The notes: generated by a model not told the origin, from the sequence alone. A DNA stretch of 61,562 nucleotides from an uncultured SAR116 cluster alpha proteobacterium (GCA_902578815.1 CACHEI010000002.1:1-61562), one strand, 5' to 3'; positions 30,304 to 39,401 are shown, counted from the stretch's first letter. A program made the numbers and translations.

Positions 30304-30880
30304 CACCGTCCTCGCCAGCAAAACACTTGCCAAAACGCCTCTTGCCGGCGCCGGACGTCACGGCTTTGTGATTGGCCTTGCTGGCTGGTCGGGGAGTGGT
30401 AAGACAACGCTCGCCGAACAACTGATCAGCATATTAACGGCGAGAGGCCGTGATGTTGCAACAATCAAACATGCGCACCACCGGTTTGACGCCGATGTCC
30501 CGGGTAAGGACAGCCATCGCCACCGCAGCGCCGGCGCGCACCAGGTGCTTGTAACATCGGCCCTGCGGTCCGTGCTTTTTACAGAACATGGCACTGGAGG
30601 CAACCCGTCGCTCAACGATTTGCTAGCAGCGCTGGCGCCAGCAGATATTGTATTAGTCGAGGGGTTCAAGCGTGAACCGATCCCAAAAATCGAAATTTAC
30701 CGCGAGGCTGTCGGCAAGGCGCCACTCTGGCCTGAGGATGAATGGATCATCGCCGCTGCAACTGATACGAGGCTTGGATCACAAACAGACAGCGCTCCGA
30801 CGATCACTCTGGATCTGAATGATGCCACCTCCATTGCCGACTTGATTTGCGGCCTTGCCGATGCGGTAAAACCAGCATGA
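30293..30880 (+). CDS. mobB: Molybdopterin-guanine dinucleotide biosynthesis protein MobB
   Basis: A 195-residue P-loop GTPase. Walker A is GLAGWSGSGKTTLAEQL. ATIKHAHHRFDADVPGKDSHRHRSAGA is the MobB signature region, and VEGFKREPIPKIEI is the following conserved block. MobB assists MobA in attaching GMP to molybdopterin and is often dispensable. No mobA gene is in the window. Its stop overlaps the moeA start (ATGA). The start overlaps the end of pgsA by 11 bp. Confidence 0.94.
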   Translation: MYTDTVLASKTLAKTPLAGAGRHGFVIGLAGWSGSGKTTLAEQLISILTARGRDVATIKHAHHRFDADVPGKDSHRHRSAGAHQVLVTSALRSVLFTEHGTGGNPSLNDLLAALAPADIVLVEGFKREPIPKIEIYREAVGKAPLWPEDEWIIAAATDTRLGSQTDSAPTITLDLNDATSIADLICGLADAVKPA

Positions 30881-32115
30881 TCTATAAAGGGATGCTAGCA
30901 CCAGAGACAGCGCGTACGCGTCTTCTGCAGACAATTGAGAGAATAGTTGGCATTGAGAGTTGCGCGTTGGAAGCCGCAGCCGGACGGAGGCTCAGTGAGG
31001 CATTGGTTGCGACGGCCAATCTGCCGGCAACAGCCAATGCTGCGGTCGATGGCTATGCCGTGCATGCCGATTTTCTGGCTGCACATCCAGCGCATGCTTT
31101 CACGGTTGTCGGACGGGCTTCCGCTGGCCACCCCTTTTCGGGCATTGTCACTAGAGGCAATGCGGTAAAGATTTTTACTGGCGCAATCATGCCAGACGGG
31201 CCGGATGCGGTGGCTATGCACGAACAATGCCGCGTAAATGAAACAGACGGAACGATCCAGATTGACACCAGACTGAAGCGAGGCAGCAACAGGCGGCCAG
31301 CTGGTGAGAACATCCGCCTCGGCGAGACCATCATCCCCAGCGGCACCAGATTGGGACCAGCAGATATCGGCATTGCCGCCGCCGCTGGCCATGTCGCGCT
31401 ATCGGTCTGTCGCCGGCTTATTGTCGGGCTATTATCGATGGGGGATGAGATTGTCGAGCCGGGAACAGATCCGGCCGTTGGCCAGTCCTTTGACTCAAAC
31501 CGGCCAATGTTGCGGGCACTGGTCACCGCCGACGGGCATGAGGTGCGCAATTTTCAAATCGTGCCGGACGATGCCGACGCGCTGATCGCTGCCTATCGCG
31601 AGGCCGTTGCCAGCTGTGATGTAGTAATTTCTTCCGGCGGTGCATCAGATGGTGAGGAGGATCATACGCAGACAGCCTTGCGCGCGCTTGGCGCAGAGCA
31701 AGTGTTCTGGCGGCTGGCGATGAAACCTGGTCGGCCCATGGCGGTTGGCAGCCTTGGCAAAAAGCGACTTTTCTGTTTGCCCGGCAACCCTGTGGCAGCC
31801 TATGTGTGTTACCGGCTGTTAGCGGCACCAGCACTCAGTATCATGGCTGGAGGCGAGGCCAACTCAATTTTGCGGATTCCGGTACAAGCTGGCTTCGATC
31901 ACAAGAAACTTCCGGGGCGCGCTGAATATCTGCGGGTCCGACTGCACACGAATGCCTCTGGTGAAACCATCATGCAGCTGCATGGGCGCCGCGGTGCCGG
32001 GGTGCTGTCATCGCTGACCAGGGCCGATGGGCTTATTGAGATTCCTGTTGAAAATGCCGGGGTGAGTGAGGGAGACTATCTGTCCTTCATTCCATTTCGC
32101 GAGGTTGGATTATGA
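30877..32115 (+). CDS. moeA: Molybdopterin molybdenumtransferase MoeA
   Basis: A 412-residue enzyme that inserts molybdate into adenylylated molybdopterin. Motifs include NAAVDGYAV, TGAIMPDGPDAVAMHE, GLLSMGDEIVEPG, SSGGASDGEEDH and FCLPGNPVAAYVCY, covering the N-terminal, MoCF_biosynth and C-terminal domains. I chose the ATG at 30877 because it overlaps the mobB stop in ATGA and matches the family start; an upstream in-frame ATG at 30847 would sit inside mobB. moaD overlaps the end by 4 bp. Confidence 0.96.
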   Translation: MIYKGMLAPETARTRLLQTIERIVGIESCALEAAAGRRLSEALVATANLPATANAAVDGYAVHADFLAAHPAHAFTVVGRASAGHPFSGIVTRGNAVKIFTGAIMPDGPDAVAMHEQCRVNETDGTIQIDTRLKRGSNRRPAGENIRLGETIIPSGTRLGPADIGIAAAAGHVALSVCRRLIVGLLSMGDEIVEPGTDPAVGQSFDSNRPMLRALVTADGHEVRNFQIVPDDADALIAAYREAVASCDVVISSGGASDGEEDHTQTALRALGAEQVFWRLAMKPGRPMAVGSLGKKRLFCLPGNPVAAYVCYRLLAAPALSIMAGGEANSILRIPVQAGFDHKKLPGRAEYLRVRLHTNASGETIMQLHGRRGAGVLSSLTRADGLIEIPVENAGVSEGDYLSFIPFREVGL

Positions 32116-32378
32116 GTGGTGCAATGATAACTGTTCTGTATTTTGCGTGGATGCGTGAGCATACCGGCACCGCCAGCGAGCAGGTCACCCTGCCCGATGG
32201 CGCAAAAACGGTTGGTGATCTGATGCCGCAGCTGATGGCGCAGTCAGCAGGGCATGCGCTGGCGCTAAAAAATATGGCGGCGGTGCGAGTTGCGGTCAAC
32301 CGCAACTACGGCGACCTGAAAACCGTCGTGGCAGGAGGGGACGAAATTGCCTTTTTCCCCCCCGTGACAGGTGGCTGA
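32112..32378 (+). CDS. moaD: Molybdopterin synthase sulfur carrier subunit MoaD
   Basis: An 88-residue ubiquitin-fold protein. ITVLYFAWMREHTGT opens the fold, AVNRNYG precedes the last strand, and DEIAFFPPVTGG ends with the diglycine that is adenylylated and thiocarboxylated. It supplies sulfur to MoaE for making the dithiolene of molybdopterin. It starts in an ATGA overlap with moeA and stops just before moaE. The whole mobB-moeA-moaD-moaE run is translationally coupled. Confidence 0.95.
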   Translation: MSGAMITVLYFAWMREHTGTASEQVTLPDGAKTVGDLMPQLMAQSAGHALALKNMAAVRVAVNRNYGDLKTVVAGGDEIAFFPPVTGG

Positions 32379-32379
32379 G

Positions 32380-32829
32380 ATGGCGATACGCGTACAACAG
32401 GAAGATTTTGACGTTGGCGCAGAAAGCCGGGCACTGCAGGGACCGGCGGTGGGCGCGATAGCGCTGTTTGTTGGCACAGTGCGCAGCCTCAGCGGAAATG
32501 ACAGTGTCACCGCGATGACAATTGAACATTATCCAGGGATGACAGAAACCGAGATCAGTCGTATTGAGGATGAGGCGCGAGGCCGCTGGCCGCTGTTTGA
32601 GGTGACGGTAGTGCATCGCGTTGGGCGTCTGCTTGCAGGCGAGCAGATCGTTCTGGTCGCCGTTTCATCTGCACACCGGCAAGCCGCCTTTGATGCGGCG
32701 CAATATATTATGGATTTCTTGAAAACGGACGCGCCCTTCTGGAAAGCCGAGGAACGTGGCGATCAGCTCAACTGGGTGGAGGCGCGACAATCCGATAGCG
32801 ACGCACATGCGAAATGGATGCTAGAGTAA
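32380..32829 (+). CDS. moaE: Molybdopterin synthase catalytic subunit MoaE
   Basis: A 149-residue large subunit of molybdopterin synthase. Family blocks are GAIALFVGTVR, EHYPGMTETEI, VVHRVGRLLAGEQIVLVAV, AHRQAAFDAAQYIMDFLK and the catalytic-Lys region APFWKAEE. The ATG at 32380 follows aggtgg by 5 bases; a GTG at 32371 overlapping the moaD stop is an alternative. Last gene of the cluster; ilvE converges on it 68 bp away. Confidence 0.95.
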   Translation: MAIRVQQEDFDVGAESRALQGPAVGAIALFVGTVRSLSGNDSVTAMTIEHYPGMTETEISRIEDEARGRWPLFEVTVVHRVGRLLAGEQIVLVAVSSAHRQAAFDAAQYIMDFLKTDAPFWKAEERGDQLNWVEARQSDSDAHAKWMLE

Positions 32830-32897
32830 CAGGGTATTCACGCAGGAATATGAATTAGAAAGTAACCGGAAAACTGCCAGGTAAAAGCAGCGCCTGA

Positions 32898-33785
32898 TCA
32901 GAGGTTGATCCGGCCGTTTACCAGATCATCATAAGCCGTGACCAGCTGGCGACATGCATCCGAGGGGGTGAAGGTGTAGTTACCGATCCTTGCAACAGGC
33001 GTCACCTCAGCCGCAGTACCAGTGAGAAAACATTCCTTCATTGTTGCCATATCCTCGGGCTGGAGATGCCGCTCCACTACCTTCATCTGCAGCGACTGGG
33101 CAAGCCGGATCACCGTCTGGCGGGTGATGCCATTGAGGAAACAATCTGGAATCGGGGTGTGAAGGGTGCTCTCCGCATCAATGAAGAAGACATTTGCCCC
33201 TGTCGCTTCAGCGATGTAGCCGCGGTAATCAAGCATCAGCGCATCCTGAAATCCCTTTTTCTCGGCCTCATGCTTTGACAGGGTGCAGATTGTGTAGAGA
33301 CCGGCCGCCTTCGCATGAACAGGCGCTGATTCGGGCGATGGCCGTTTCCATTTAGCAATATCTAGAGTGATGCCGCGCATCTTAGTTTCAGGATCGAAAT
33401 AGCTGGGCCATTCCCAGGCTGCAATGGCTACATGCGTTTTAGTCTGTTGCGCAGAGATTGCCATCATCTCCGAACCGCGCCAGCAAAAGGCTCGGACGTA
33501 GCCATCGGTGATTTTATTTGCTGCCAGCAAAGCTATCTTAGCCTCATCAACCTCTTCGTTGGAAATGGGAATGTCAAAATCAAGCATCTGGCAGGAGGAG
33601 CGTAACCGTTTGGTATGTTCCGCACCGGCAAAAATGGTGCCGCCGTACGCACGCTCCCCCTCAAACACAAGGCTTGCATAATGCAGACCATGGCTCAGAG
33701 TGTGTGTCTTGGCATCTCGCCAATCCACCATTTCACCATTAAGCCAAATTAGACCATCACGATCATCGAAGGGAATTAACGCCAT
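32898..33785 (-). CDS. ilvE: Branched-chain amino acid aminotransferase
   Basis: A 295-residue fold-type IV PLP enzyme catalysing the last step of Leu, Ile and Val synthesis. LIWLNGEMVDWRDAK and THTLSHGLHYASLVFEGERAY start the protein. The PLP Lys lies in APVHAKAAGLYT, and EATGANVFFID and DCFLNGITRQTVIRLA bind cofactor. ECFLTGTAAEVTPV is the typical C-terminal block. Divergent from the MarR-family gene with ~174 bp between, which should hold both promoters; this ilvE-petP-petR order is found in other alphaproteobacteria. Confidence 0.96.
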   Translation of the reverse strand: MALIPFDDRDGLIWLNGEMVDWRDAKTHTLSHGLHYASLVFEGERAYGGTIFAGAEHTKRLRSSCQMLDFDIPISNEEVDEAKIALLAANKITDGYVRAFCWRGSEMMAISAQQTKTHVAIAAWEWPSYFDPETKMRGITLDIAKWKRPSPESAPVHAKAAGLYTICTLSKHEAEKKGFQDALMLDYRGYIAEATGANVFFIDAESTLHTPIPDCFLNGITRQTVIRLAQSLQMKVVERHLQPEDMATMKECFLTGTAAEVTPVARIGNYTFTPSDACRQLVTAYDDLVNGRINL

Positions 33786-33959
33786 TTTCTACTCCTCGTG
33801 CCAACGCCTAGAGATATCAACTCCGGCATATACATTGCCCGGGATGGCCACAGCCTTACTCTGTGATTTACCCAGCCAGAGCCCAAATGAATAGTTCCAA
33901 ATCGGGCATATTATGGTAGTTTGCTGATACGGTAACACCACATCGGATAATTGGTCAAC

Positions 33960-34454
33960 ATGGCTGACATAAAACCCTCTGGCAAAGCTCTTTTTCTTCG
34001 TGAAGAAGAATTGCGGCGCGGCATTGAATTAATGTATTTCGCCTATCGGGACTTCACGGGGGAAGCCGACTCCATTCTCGCCGAGCAGGATATGGGACGC
34101 GCACACCACCGTGCAATTTATTTTGTCGGTCGCCATCCGGGGATGCGGGTGAGCGATCTGCTGGCGATTCTTAACATCACCAAACAAAGCCTGTCACGCG
34201 TGCTGTCGACATTGGTAAAGGATGGTTATATCGTCCAAAAAACCGGCGCTGGTGACAGGCGACAGCGCCTGCTCTACCTGACCGAAAGGGGAAACGCACT
34301 TGAGGCGCGCCTGACCGCGGTGCAGGGCCAGCGATTTGCAGCCGCCTATCGTAATGCAGGGGCAAAAGCTGTCGAGGGTTTTCAGCACGTGTTGCAGGGA
34401 CTGCTTGATGTCGAAACCCGCAGCCAGGTCGACCGGCAAGACAAGAGTGAATAA
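33960..34454 (+). CDS. MarR-family regulator, PetP-like
   Basis: A 164-residue winged-HTH protein. DMGRAHHRAIYFVGRHPGMRV and VSDLLAILNITKQSLSRVLSTL hold the wHTH, followed by GDRRQRLLYLTERG as the wing. The order MarR - OmpR-type regulator next to ilvE matches petP-petR of Rhodobacter capsulatus, where both affect cytochrome bc1 expression. The bc1 operon is ~13 kb away here, so a functional link is inference. I chose ATG 33960 (MADIKP); a TTG at 33951 is the alternative. Confidence 0.88.
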   Translation: MADIKPSGKALFLREEELRRGIELMYFAYRDFTGEADSILAEQDMGRAHHRAIYFVGRHPGMRVSDLLAILNITKQSLSRVLSTLVKDGYIVQKTGAGDRRQRLLYLTERGNALEARLTAVQGQRFAAAYRNAGAKAVEGFQHVLQGLLDVETRSQVDRQDKSE

Positions 34455-34525
34455 AAGGCCCAAACCGATCACCTCTGTGTAAAATTGAGCGTGATGGAGA
34501 GGCTGGTGCTGACAGGAGAAGTGCA

Positions 34526-35248
34526 GTGAGTGATCATCATATTCTGGTGATTGATGATGATGAGAGGCTGAGGCTGCTGCTGCGCCGGTTTCTTGAGGAA
34601 AGCGGGTTTCGCGTCACGGATGTCGGCAGCACTGCCGAAGCGCGGAGCATCCTTACTGGTCTCACCTTTGACTTATTGATCATCGACATCATGATGCCGG
34701 GTGAGACCGGCCTTGAATTCCTGCAGGAGCTGCGCAAATACAATCCCGTACCCGCGCTGTTTCTGACGGCATTGTCTGAGACCGAACATCGGATACAGGG
34801 GCTCGAATTTGGCGCTGATGACTATATGTCAAAACCATTCGAGCCGCGGGAGCTGGTGCTGCGAATAAAATCGATTCTTGGCCGGACCACAAACGTTGCG
34901 CCAAGTGAGGATAAACCGCGCATCGCCTTCGGCCCCTATGTATATGACATTTATACTGGTATGCTTACGCGCAGCGGTGGACGCCTGCATATCACCACAG
35001 CAGAGCAGAAACTGCTTGGCAGTTTTGCCGAGCGCCCGGATGAGGTGCTGTCCCGTGACGATCTGGCAATTGCGATGGAAGGCAGCATGCAGGGCCGGTC
35101 AATTGACGTCGCTGTCGCCAGACTGCGCAGCAAGCTGGAGCCGGACCCGCGCCATCCGGTCTATTTGCAGACAGTGCGCAACCGAGGATGGTTGCTGCGG
35201 ACAAACTACCCAGCAATGGCGAGTGGGAGTGACAATGCAGCTTCGTAA
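34526..35248 (+). CDS. OmpR-family response regulator, PetR-like
   Basis: A 240-residue two-component regulator. The receiver domain (1-118) has the acidic pair in VIDDDERLR, phospho-acceptor Asp54 in LLIIDIMMPG, Thr in LFLTALS and Lys in YMSKPFEP. The C-terminal winged helix (about 135-230) ends QTVRNRGWLLR. The start is the GTG at 34526, behind aggagaag. It overlaps the histidine kinase by 14 bp, so the pair is made together. By synteny it corresponds to PetR. Confidence 0.94.
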   Translation: MSDHHILVIDDDERLRLLLRRFLEESGFRVTDVGSTAEARSILTGLTFDLLIIDIMMPGETGLEFLQELRKYNPVPALFLTALSETEHRIQGLEFGADDYMSKPFEPRELVLRIKSILGRTTNVAPSEDKPRIAFGPYVYDIYTGMLTRSGGRLHITTAEQKLLGSFAERPDEVLSRDDLAIAMEGSMQGRSIDVAVARLRSKLEPDPRHPVYLQTVRNRGWLLRTNYPAMASGSDNAAS

Positions 35249-36554
35249 CGTCCTGCCAAAGACACTGTTCGGGCGAATGCTTTCGATCATTTTGGTGCCT
35301 ATGATCTTCGTCCAGATCATTACCGTATTCATTTTTTATGACCGGCACTGGGATACAGTCACCCGACATATGGCAAATAATCTAGGGGCCGAGATCAGCA
35401 TTCTTGTCGACCAGCTAGGCAACGCTCCAGATACCGAGTTGATCGAAACAGTGAAGACAACCGGATGGGAATATTTCAACTTTCCAATCCAGTTTGACAC
35501 CGAGACACCCTTTGCCGGAAGCAATAGCGGCGCTCCACAGAGCTATGCCGAGGAAATGTTGTGGCTGGCACTTGGCAACCGTCTGGCACGCCCCTGGCGA
35601 ACCAATGTCGATGCGGACCCGCATCTGATCTATGTCGATGTGAAATTCGCTAATGGCACATTGCGTATCTATGCCAGCCGCAAACGGATTTTCTCGTCGA
35701 CAAGCTGGACCTTCATCGGGTGGACGGTAGGATCCTCAATCCTCATGTTTTCCATCGCGCTGCTGTTCATGCGCGGCCAGGTGCGGCCAATCCTGCGGCT
35801 TGCCAATGCCGCGCGCCAGCTTGGGCTGGGTCGAACTGCGTCGGACTATCAGCTTGAGGGCGCACGGGAAGTGCGGCTTGCCGGACGCGCCTTCCATGCA
35901 ATGCGCCACCGGATCATGCGGCAATTAAACGAGCGCACCGAAATGCTGGCCGGGGTAAGCCATGACCTACGAACGCCGCTGACCCGGATCAGGCTGCAAC
36001 TGGCGCTAATGAAGGACAATGAGGACGCTGCGGCAATCCGTGCCGATCTGGCCGAGATGGAGGACATGATTGATGCCTATCTGTCCTTTGCCGCTGGTGA
36101 GGGCGAAGAGGAGCCGGAAGAAACGCGGATTGAGACACTTCTGGACCGCCTGGTGCATCAAACAGCGAAGGCGCATGGCTATGACATCCAGATGATCCTG
36201 TCGGGTGAGCCATTGCCAGCCTTTCCAGTGCGACGAAAATCCATTCAGCGCGCCTTTGAGAACATCATCTCAAATGCACTCGCCTATTCCACAAAGACGC
36301 GGGTCAGCCTACGCTACCGCAATGATGAGGCGACCATCTTCTTTGATGATAATGGTGCAGGCATTCCCGTGGAGCGACGCGCTGATGCCATCCGTCCCTT
36401 TATCCGTTTAGAAGAGTCCCGCAACCGAAAAACCGGCGGCACCGGCCTTGGGCTGTCAATCACCAGTGATATCGTGCTGGGACATGGCGGCGAGCTGATC
36501 CTTGGTGATTCGCCCTTTGGCGGGTTACGCGTGGCGATCAAACTGCCTGTCTAG
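35235..36554 (+). CDS. EnvZ-like membrane sensor histidine kinase
   Basis: A 439-residue kinase. TM1 is MLSIILVPMIFVQIITVFIF (about 15-34) and TM2 is near residues 158-178, enclosing a ~120-residue periplasmic sensor region. A HAMP segment follows TM2. The HisKA box is GVSHDLRTPLTR with His243. N-box is ISNALAYS, G1 DDNGAGIP and G2 GGTGLGLSI. Start ATG 35235 sits inside the end of the response-regulator gene; a GTG at 35229 is possible. Partner of the upstream PetR-like regulator; the signal is unknown. Convergent with csaA, 22 bp apart. Confidence 0.94.
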   Translation: MQLRNVLPKTLFGRMLSIILVPMIFVQIITVFIFYDRHWDTVTRHMANNLGAEISILVDQLGNAPDTELIETVKTTGWEYFNFPIQFDTETPFAGSNSGAPQSYAEEMLWLALGNRLARPWRTNVDADPHLIYVDVKFANGTLRIYASRKRIFSSTSWTFIGWTVGSSILMFSIALLFMRGQVRPILRLANAARQLGLGRTASDYQLEGAREVRLAGRAFHAMRHRIMRQLNERTEMLAGVSHDLRTPLTRIRLQLALMKDNEDAAAIRADLAEMEDMIDAYLSFAAGEGEEEPEETRIETLLDRLVHQTAKAHGYDIQMILSGEPLPAFPVRRKSIQRAFENIISNALAYSTKTRVSLRYRNDEATIFFDDNGAGIPVERRADAIRPFIRLEESRNRKTGGTGLGLSITSDIVLGHGGELILGDSPFGGLRVAIKLPV

Positions 36555-36575
36555 GAGACACTGGTCCGATGGAGG

Positions 36576-36941
36576 CTAGTGCAGACGGCTGCCATCCGGG
36601 ACCGGCTGTTCGGGCGCAACGAGGACAATTGCGCCAGCGGCGTTACTGACGCCAAGGGTCAGCACTTCGGACATGAATGGGCCTATCTGGCGAGGAGGGA
36701 AATTGACTACCGCCATCACCTGCCGGCCAATAAGCGTTTTCGGTGCATAGAGCGAGGTGATTTGCGCCGAGGATTTTTTCTGGCCAATGTCTGGGCCGAA
36801 ATCAATCACCAGCTTGAATGCGGGTTTGCGCGCTTCTGGAAAAGGCGACACGTCAACAATCGTGCCGCAGCGAATATCCAATTTCAGGAACTGATCGAAA
36901 CTGGCCAGATCTGTCCCAGCTTTTGCGCTTTTATCAGCCAT
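36576..36941 (-). CDS. csaA: tRNA-binding domain / CsaA-like protein
   Basis: A 121-residue protein with a single OB-fold tRNA-binding domain. FLKLDIRCGTIVDVSPFPEARKP starts the fold, KLVIDFGPDIGQKKSSAQIT is central and VLTLGVSN precedes the last strand. CsaA is thought to act as a chaperone linked to protein export in some bacteria, and the fold is shared with MetRS C-terminal domains. The in vivo role here is not established. First gene of a minus-strand series followed downstream by nothing on that strand before the kinase. Confidence 0.92.
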   Translation of the reverse strand: MADKSAKAGTDLASFDQFLKLDIRCGTIVDVSPFPEARKPAFKLVIDFGPDIGQKKSSAQITSLYAPKTLIGRQVMAVVNFPPRQIGPFMSEVLTLGVSNAAGAIVLVAPEQPVPDGSRLH

Positions 36942-37024
36942 TACTGTCCTTCCTCGCGGGCTGTTACGCTGTTCTGTCCCTCTTGAGACACACCCAGTGT
37001 CTTTCCAAGGTCTGTATCACCTGG

Positions 37025-37714
37025 TTATTGATAGCGGTCCTGCGGTGGCAGATCACCATCACCACCCTCGACAAAGCCATCATCCACCGCAGTGCGCCCA
37101 ACAGCCAGGAAGTCATTGCCATCGCCCAATACCCGCATACTGCGCCCCCATTCCTCAGCCTCGGCAAGGCGGGCGTCGATCGCCTTCATTGTGTGTGATA
37201 GATCGGCCGTTTCATCTTTCTGCCATTCACGCGCCACGAGCATGGCAACAATGGCAACACCGCGGACGCGGGCCTCACCGCGCAGACCAACCAGATCATC
37301 ACCAACCATCCACAGCAGCGCTCGCATCGCCTGCACAAGCGAATCTAGAAGCCGGATGCCAAGCTGTGGGTTGCGCCGCGCTGCCACATTGAGTGCCGCA
37401 ATCTGCGCCTTGTAGGGGGCATAGACTTCAAAGCGGTGCATCAGCGATTCTAAGATTTTCTCGCGGATCGTAACCTCCCCCGCATCCTCAATGTCACTAA
37501 GACTCTCAAGCAGAGCCTGACGGTCGAGCCGTGAGAGCTGGTGAAGAATCAATGTAGTGACCGAACCGGCAGCAGCGCGGGCTGCAGCGGGGCGTATCTC
37601 GGCCTGGCGTGCGATCTCATCAAGGTCGAGTGCCGCTGGTGTCAGCGTCGCAAGCTGGTCCCAGGTGGCAGCGGCAAGCCGGTCCATGATCGTGTTTGTC
37701 GTCGTACTTTCCAT
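37025..37714 (-). CDS. TetR/COQ9-like protein
   Basis: About 229 residues, mostly helical. The N-terminal part, TWDQLATLTPAALDLDEIARQAEIRPAAARAAAG, resembles a TetR-type HTH. The C-terminal part, LHRFEVYAPYKAQIAAL-like then LLDSLVQAMRALLWMVGDD, resembles the ligand domain of TetR proteins and of the related COQ9 family of ubiquinone-biosynthesis lipid-binding proteins. The DNA-recognition helix is weak, so the COQ9 reading is possible. Start uncertain: ATG 37714 or 37723; the longest frame reaches 37783. Confidence 0.65.
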   Translation of the reverse strand: MESTTTNTIMDRLAAATWDQLATLTPAALDLDEIARQAEIRPAAARAAAGSVTTLILHQLSRLDRQALLESLSDIEDAGEVTIREKILESLMHRFEVYAPYKAQIAALNVAARRNPQLGIRLLDSLVQAMRALLWMVGDDLVGLRGEARVRGVAIVAMLVAREWQKDETADLSHTMKAIDARLAEAEEWGRSMRVLGDGNDFLAVGRTAVDDGFVEGGDGDLPPQDRYQ

Positions 37715-37856
37715 CGCGCTCATCCACTCAATGTTTAAGTTATAAACCCAGCAATCCGTCACCTCGAGTGACAGCCGCCCCACGTATGTCGGTAGATGGG
37801 ACGCACCAGCAAGCTGGTCAAGCGTTTAGCGGTCAGGCGCGAACAACAGCCGTACA

Positions 37857-38684
37857 TCAGTTGCCAAGCTCAATCGAACGGTCCCGCGCTGCCACGATCG
37901 CCCGTTTCATCAACGATGCCAGGCCATCATCATCCATCAGCACTGCTAGCGCCGCAGCAGTGGTGCCACCTTTGCTAGTGACATTGACGCGCAGCTGCGA
38001 GGGCGGATCATTAGACGCTGCAATTAGCTCGCCGGCACCAGAAACCGTGGCCTCAGTGAGCTTTTTGGCAAGCGCTGCCGGCAACCCGGCGGCGATCCCC
38101 GCATCGGTCATCGTCTCAGCAAGCAGAAACACATAAGCGGGACCGGAACCGGAAACGGCAGTCACCGCATCCATCAGACCCTCATCATCAATGGTGACAA
38201 CCGCCCCAACCGCGGCAAGCAGCTGGGCCGCGAGCGCTGCAATCGGCTCTGGTGCATCAGCGGAATAGAGCGCCGTGACGCCCCTGCCAATCGCCGCCGG
38301 TGTGTTTGGCATCGAGCGCAGAACCAGCGCATCCGACCCATCGCCACGTTTTGGCAGACGCGCAGTAAACCAGGAGGTCGGGATGCCGGCGGCAATTGAA
38401 AGAAAGGCCGTATCAGAATCGGCGACGCCAGCAAGCGAGACAATCGCCTCATCCATTATCTGTGGCTTGACAGCGAGAACGACCATCTGGCTTGGCCTAC
38501 GAGTCGCAGAGGCAGCAGCAGCGCAATCAGCAAACAGCCTGACATTGGTGTGGGAGGTAGTCCAGTCAAGCGCATCCTGATGCGGCTCGATAATGGCGAA
38601 ATCAGCGTCAAGTCCAGGATCATTGAGCCAACCCTGCAGCATCGCACTACCCATCTTGCCACAGCCTATGAGCGTGATCAGCAT
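37857..38684 (-). CDS. proC: Pyrroline-5-carboxylate reductase
   Basis: A 275-residue NAD(P)H-dependent enzyme for the last step of proline synthesis. The Rossmann start LITLIGCGKMGSAMLQGW, VLAVKPQIMDEAI, RSMPNTPAAIGRGVTALYS and the signature VTAVSGSGPAYVFLLAETMTDAGI are all seen, with VTSKGGTTAAAL near the C-terminus. All are canonical. It starts 4 bp after the YbjN-like gene stop on the minus strand, so the two are probably an operon. Confidence 0.97.
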   Translation of the reverse strand: MLITLIGCGKMGSAMLQGWLNDPGLDADFAIIEPHQDALDWTTSHTNVRLFADCAAAASATRRPSQMVVLAVKPQIMDEAIVSLAGVADSDTAFLSIAAGIPTSWFTARLPKRGDGSDALVLRSMPNTPAAIGRGVTALYSADAPEPIAALAAQLLAAVGAVVTIDDEGLMDAVTAVSGSGPAYVFLLAETMTDAGIAAGLPAALAKKLTEATVSGAGELIAASNDPPSQLRVNVTSKGGTTAAALAVLMDDDGLASLMKRAIVAARDRSIELGN

Positions 38685-38688
38685 TGTC

Positions 38689-39204
38689 CTACGCCTCCCC
38701 CTCGGTGCGCATCAAAACAGCCGTGGCCGCCTCGGCCGCGGCCATTTTACCATGCACTACCTGATAGATTGCTGGATAGGCCTGCTCGCATTCGCCAAGC
38801 ATAAAATCAACAACATCCTCGATCTGTTCAGGCGTCGCCCCACCAGCCCCACGAAGCGCTAGCGTGTGTCGCAGTTCAAGCTCGCACGCATTCAGATCAA
38901 GCGCCAAGTGCCCTATATGCACATCCTGATTGAGCATGGCCGCAAGCAGCGCCAGCTCGCCAAGCTGTTCCTCATCAGCGTGGACATCAATCCGGCAGGT
39001 GACTTGCATGGTCTCGTCGAACCGCTGCCAGGTGAAGGCAAGCTGGTAATCTGACCACCGTCCCGGCACCTCAGCTAGCACGGCATCATGATTACGCTCG
39101 CGCAGCTGCCAGTCCTGGCGGGCGACAAATTTCGTCACCAGATCGATTGGATGCGCGAGTCCATCCTCGGTTATACGGGCCTGGCCAGGTGGAAATAAAC
39201 CCAT
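38689..39204 (-). CDS. YbjN domain-containing protein
   Basis: A 171-residue YbjN-fold protein (related to the type III secretion chaperone fold). Conserved segments are LRERNHDAVLAEVPG, YQLAFTWQRFDETMQVTCRID and ALAALLNQ-like helices, with a C-terminal helix VVHGKMAAAEA. I set the start at 39204 (MGLFPPG), an ATG that follows a purine-rich tggaag; the frame is open to 39252. The function of the family is unknown, although YbjN proteins are linked to stress tolerance in enterics. It is almost always upstream of proC in alphaproteobacteria. Confidence 0.9.
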   Translation of the reverse strand: MGLFPPGQARITEDGLAHPIDLVTKFVARQDWQLRERNHDAVLAEVPGRWSDYQLAFTWQRFDETMQVTCRIDVHADEEQLGELALLAAMLNQDVHIGHLALDLNACELELRHTLALRGAGGATPEQIEDVVDFMLGECEQAYPAIYQVVHGKMAAAEAATAVLMRTEGEA

Positions 39205-39401
39205 AATTTGAACTTCCAGTCTGTGGTGGCTAGAATTACCAAGATGCCGCAAGACAGAATGTCATTCAACACAATATTTTGTGGTCAAATTATCGACCGA
39301 GCACATTTTGTTGTGGTTTTTTGCCATTTGAATAGCCGAATCGTTGTAAAACCCCCAATTCGTCGATGGTGGTTTGCGAAGATGGTGGAGGGAAGCTGAA
39401 A

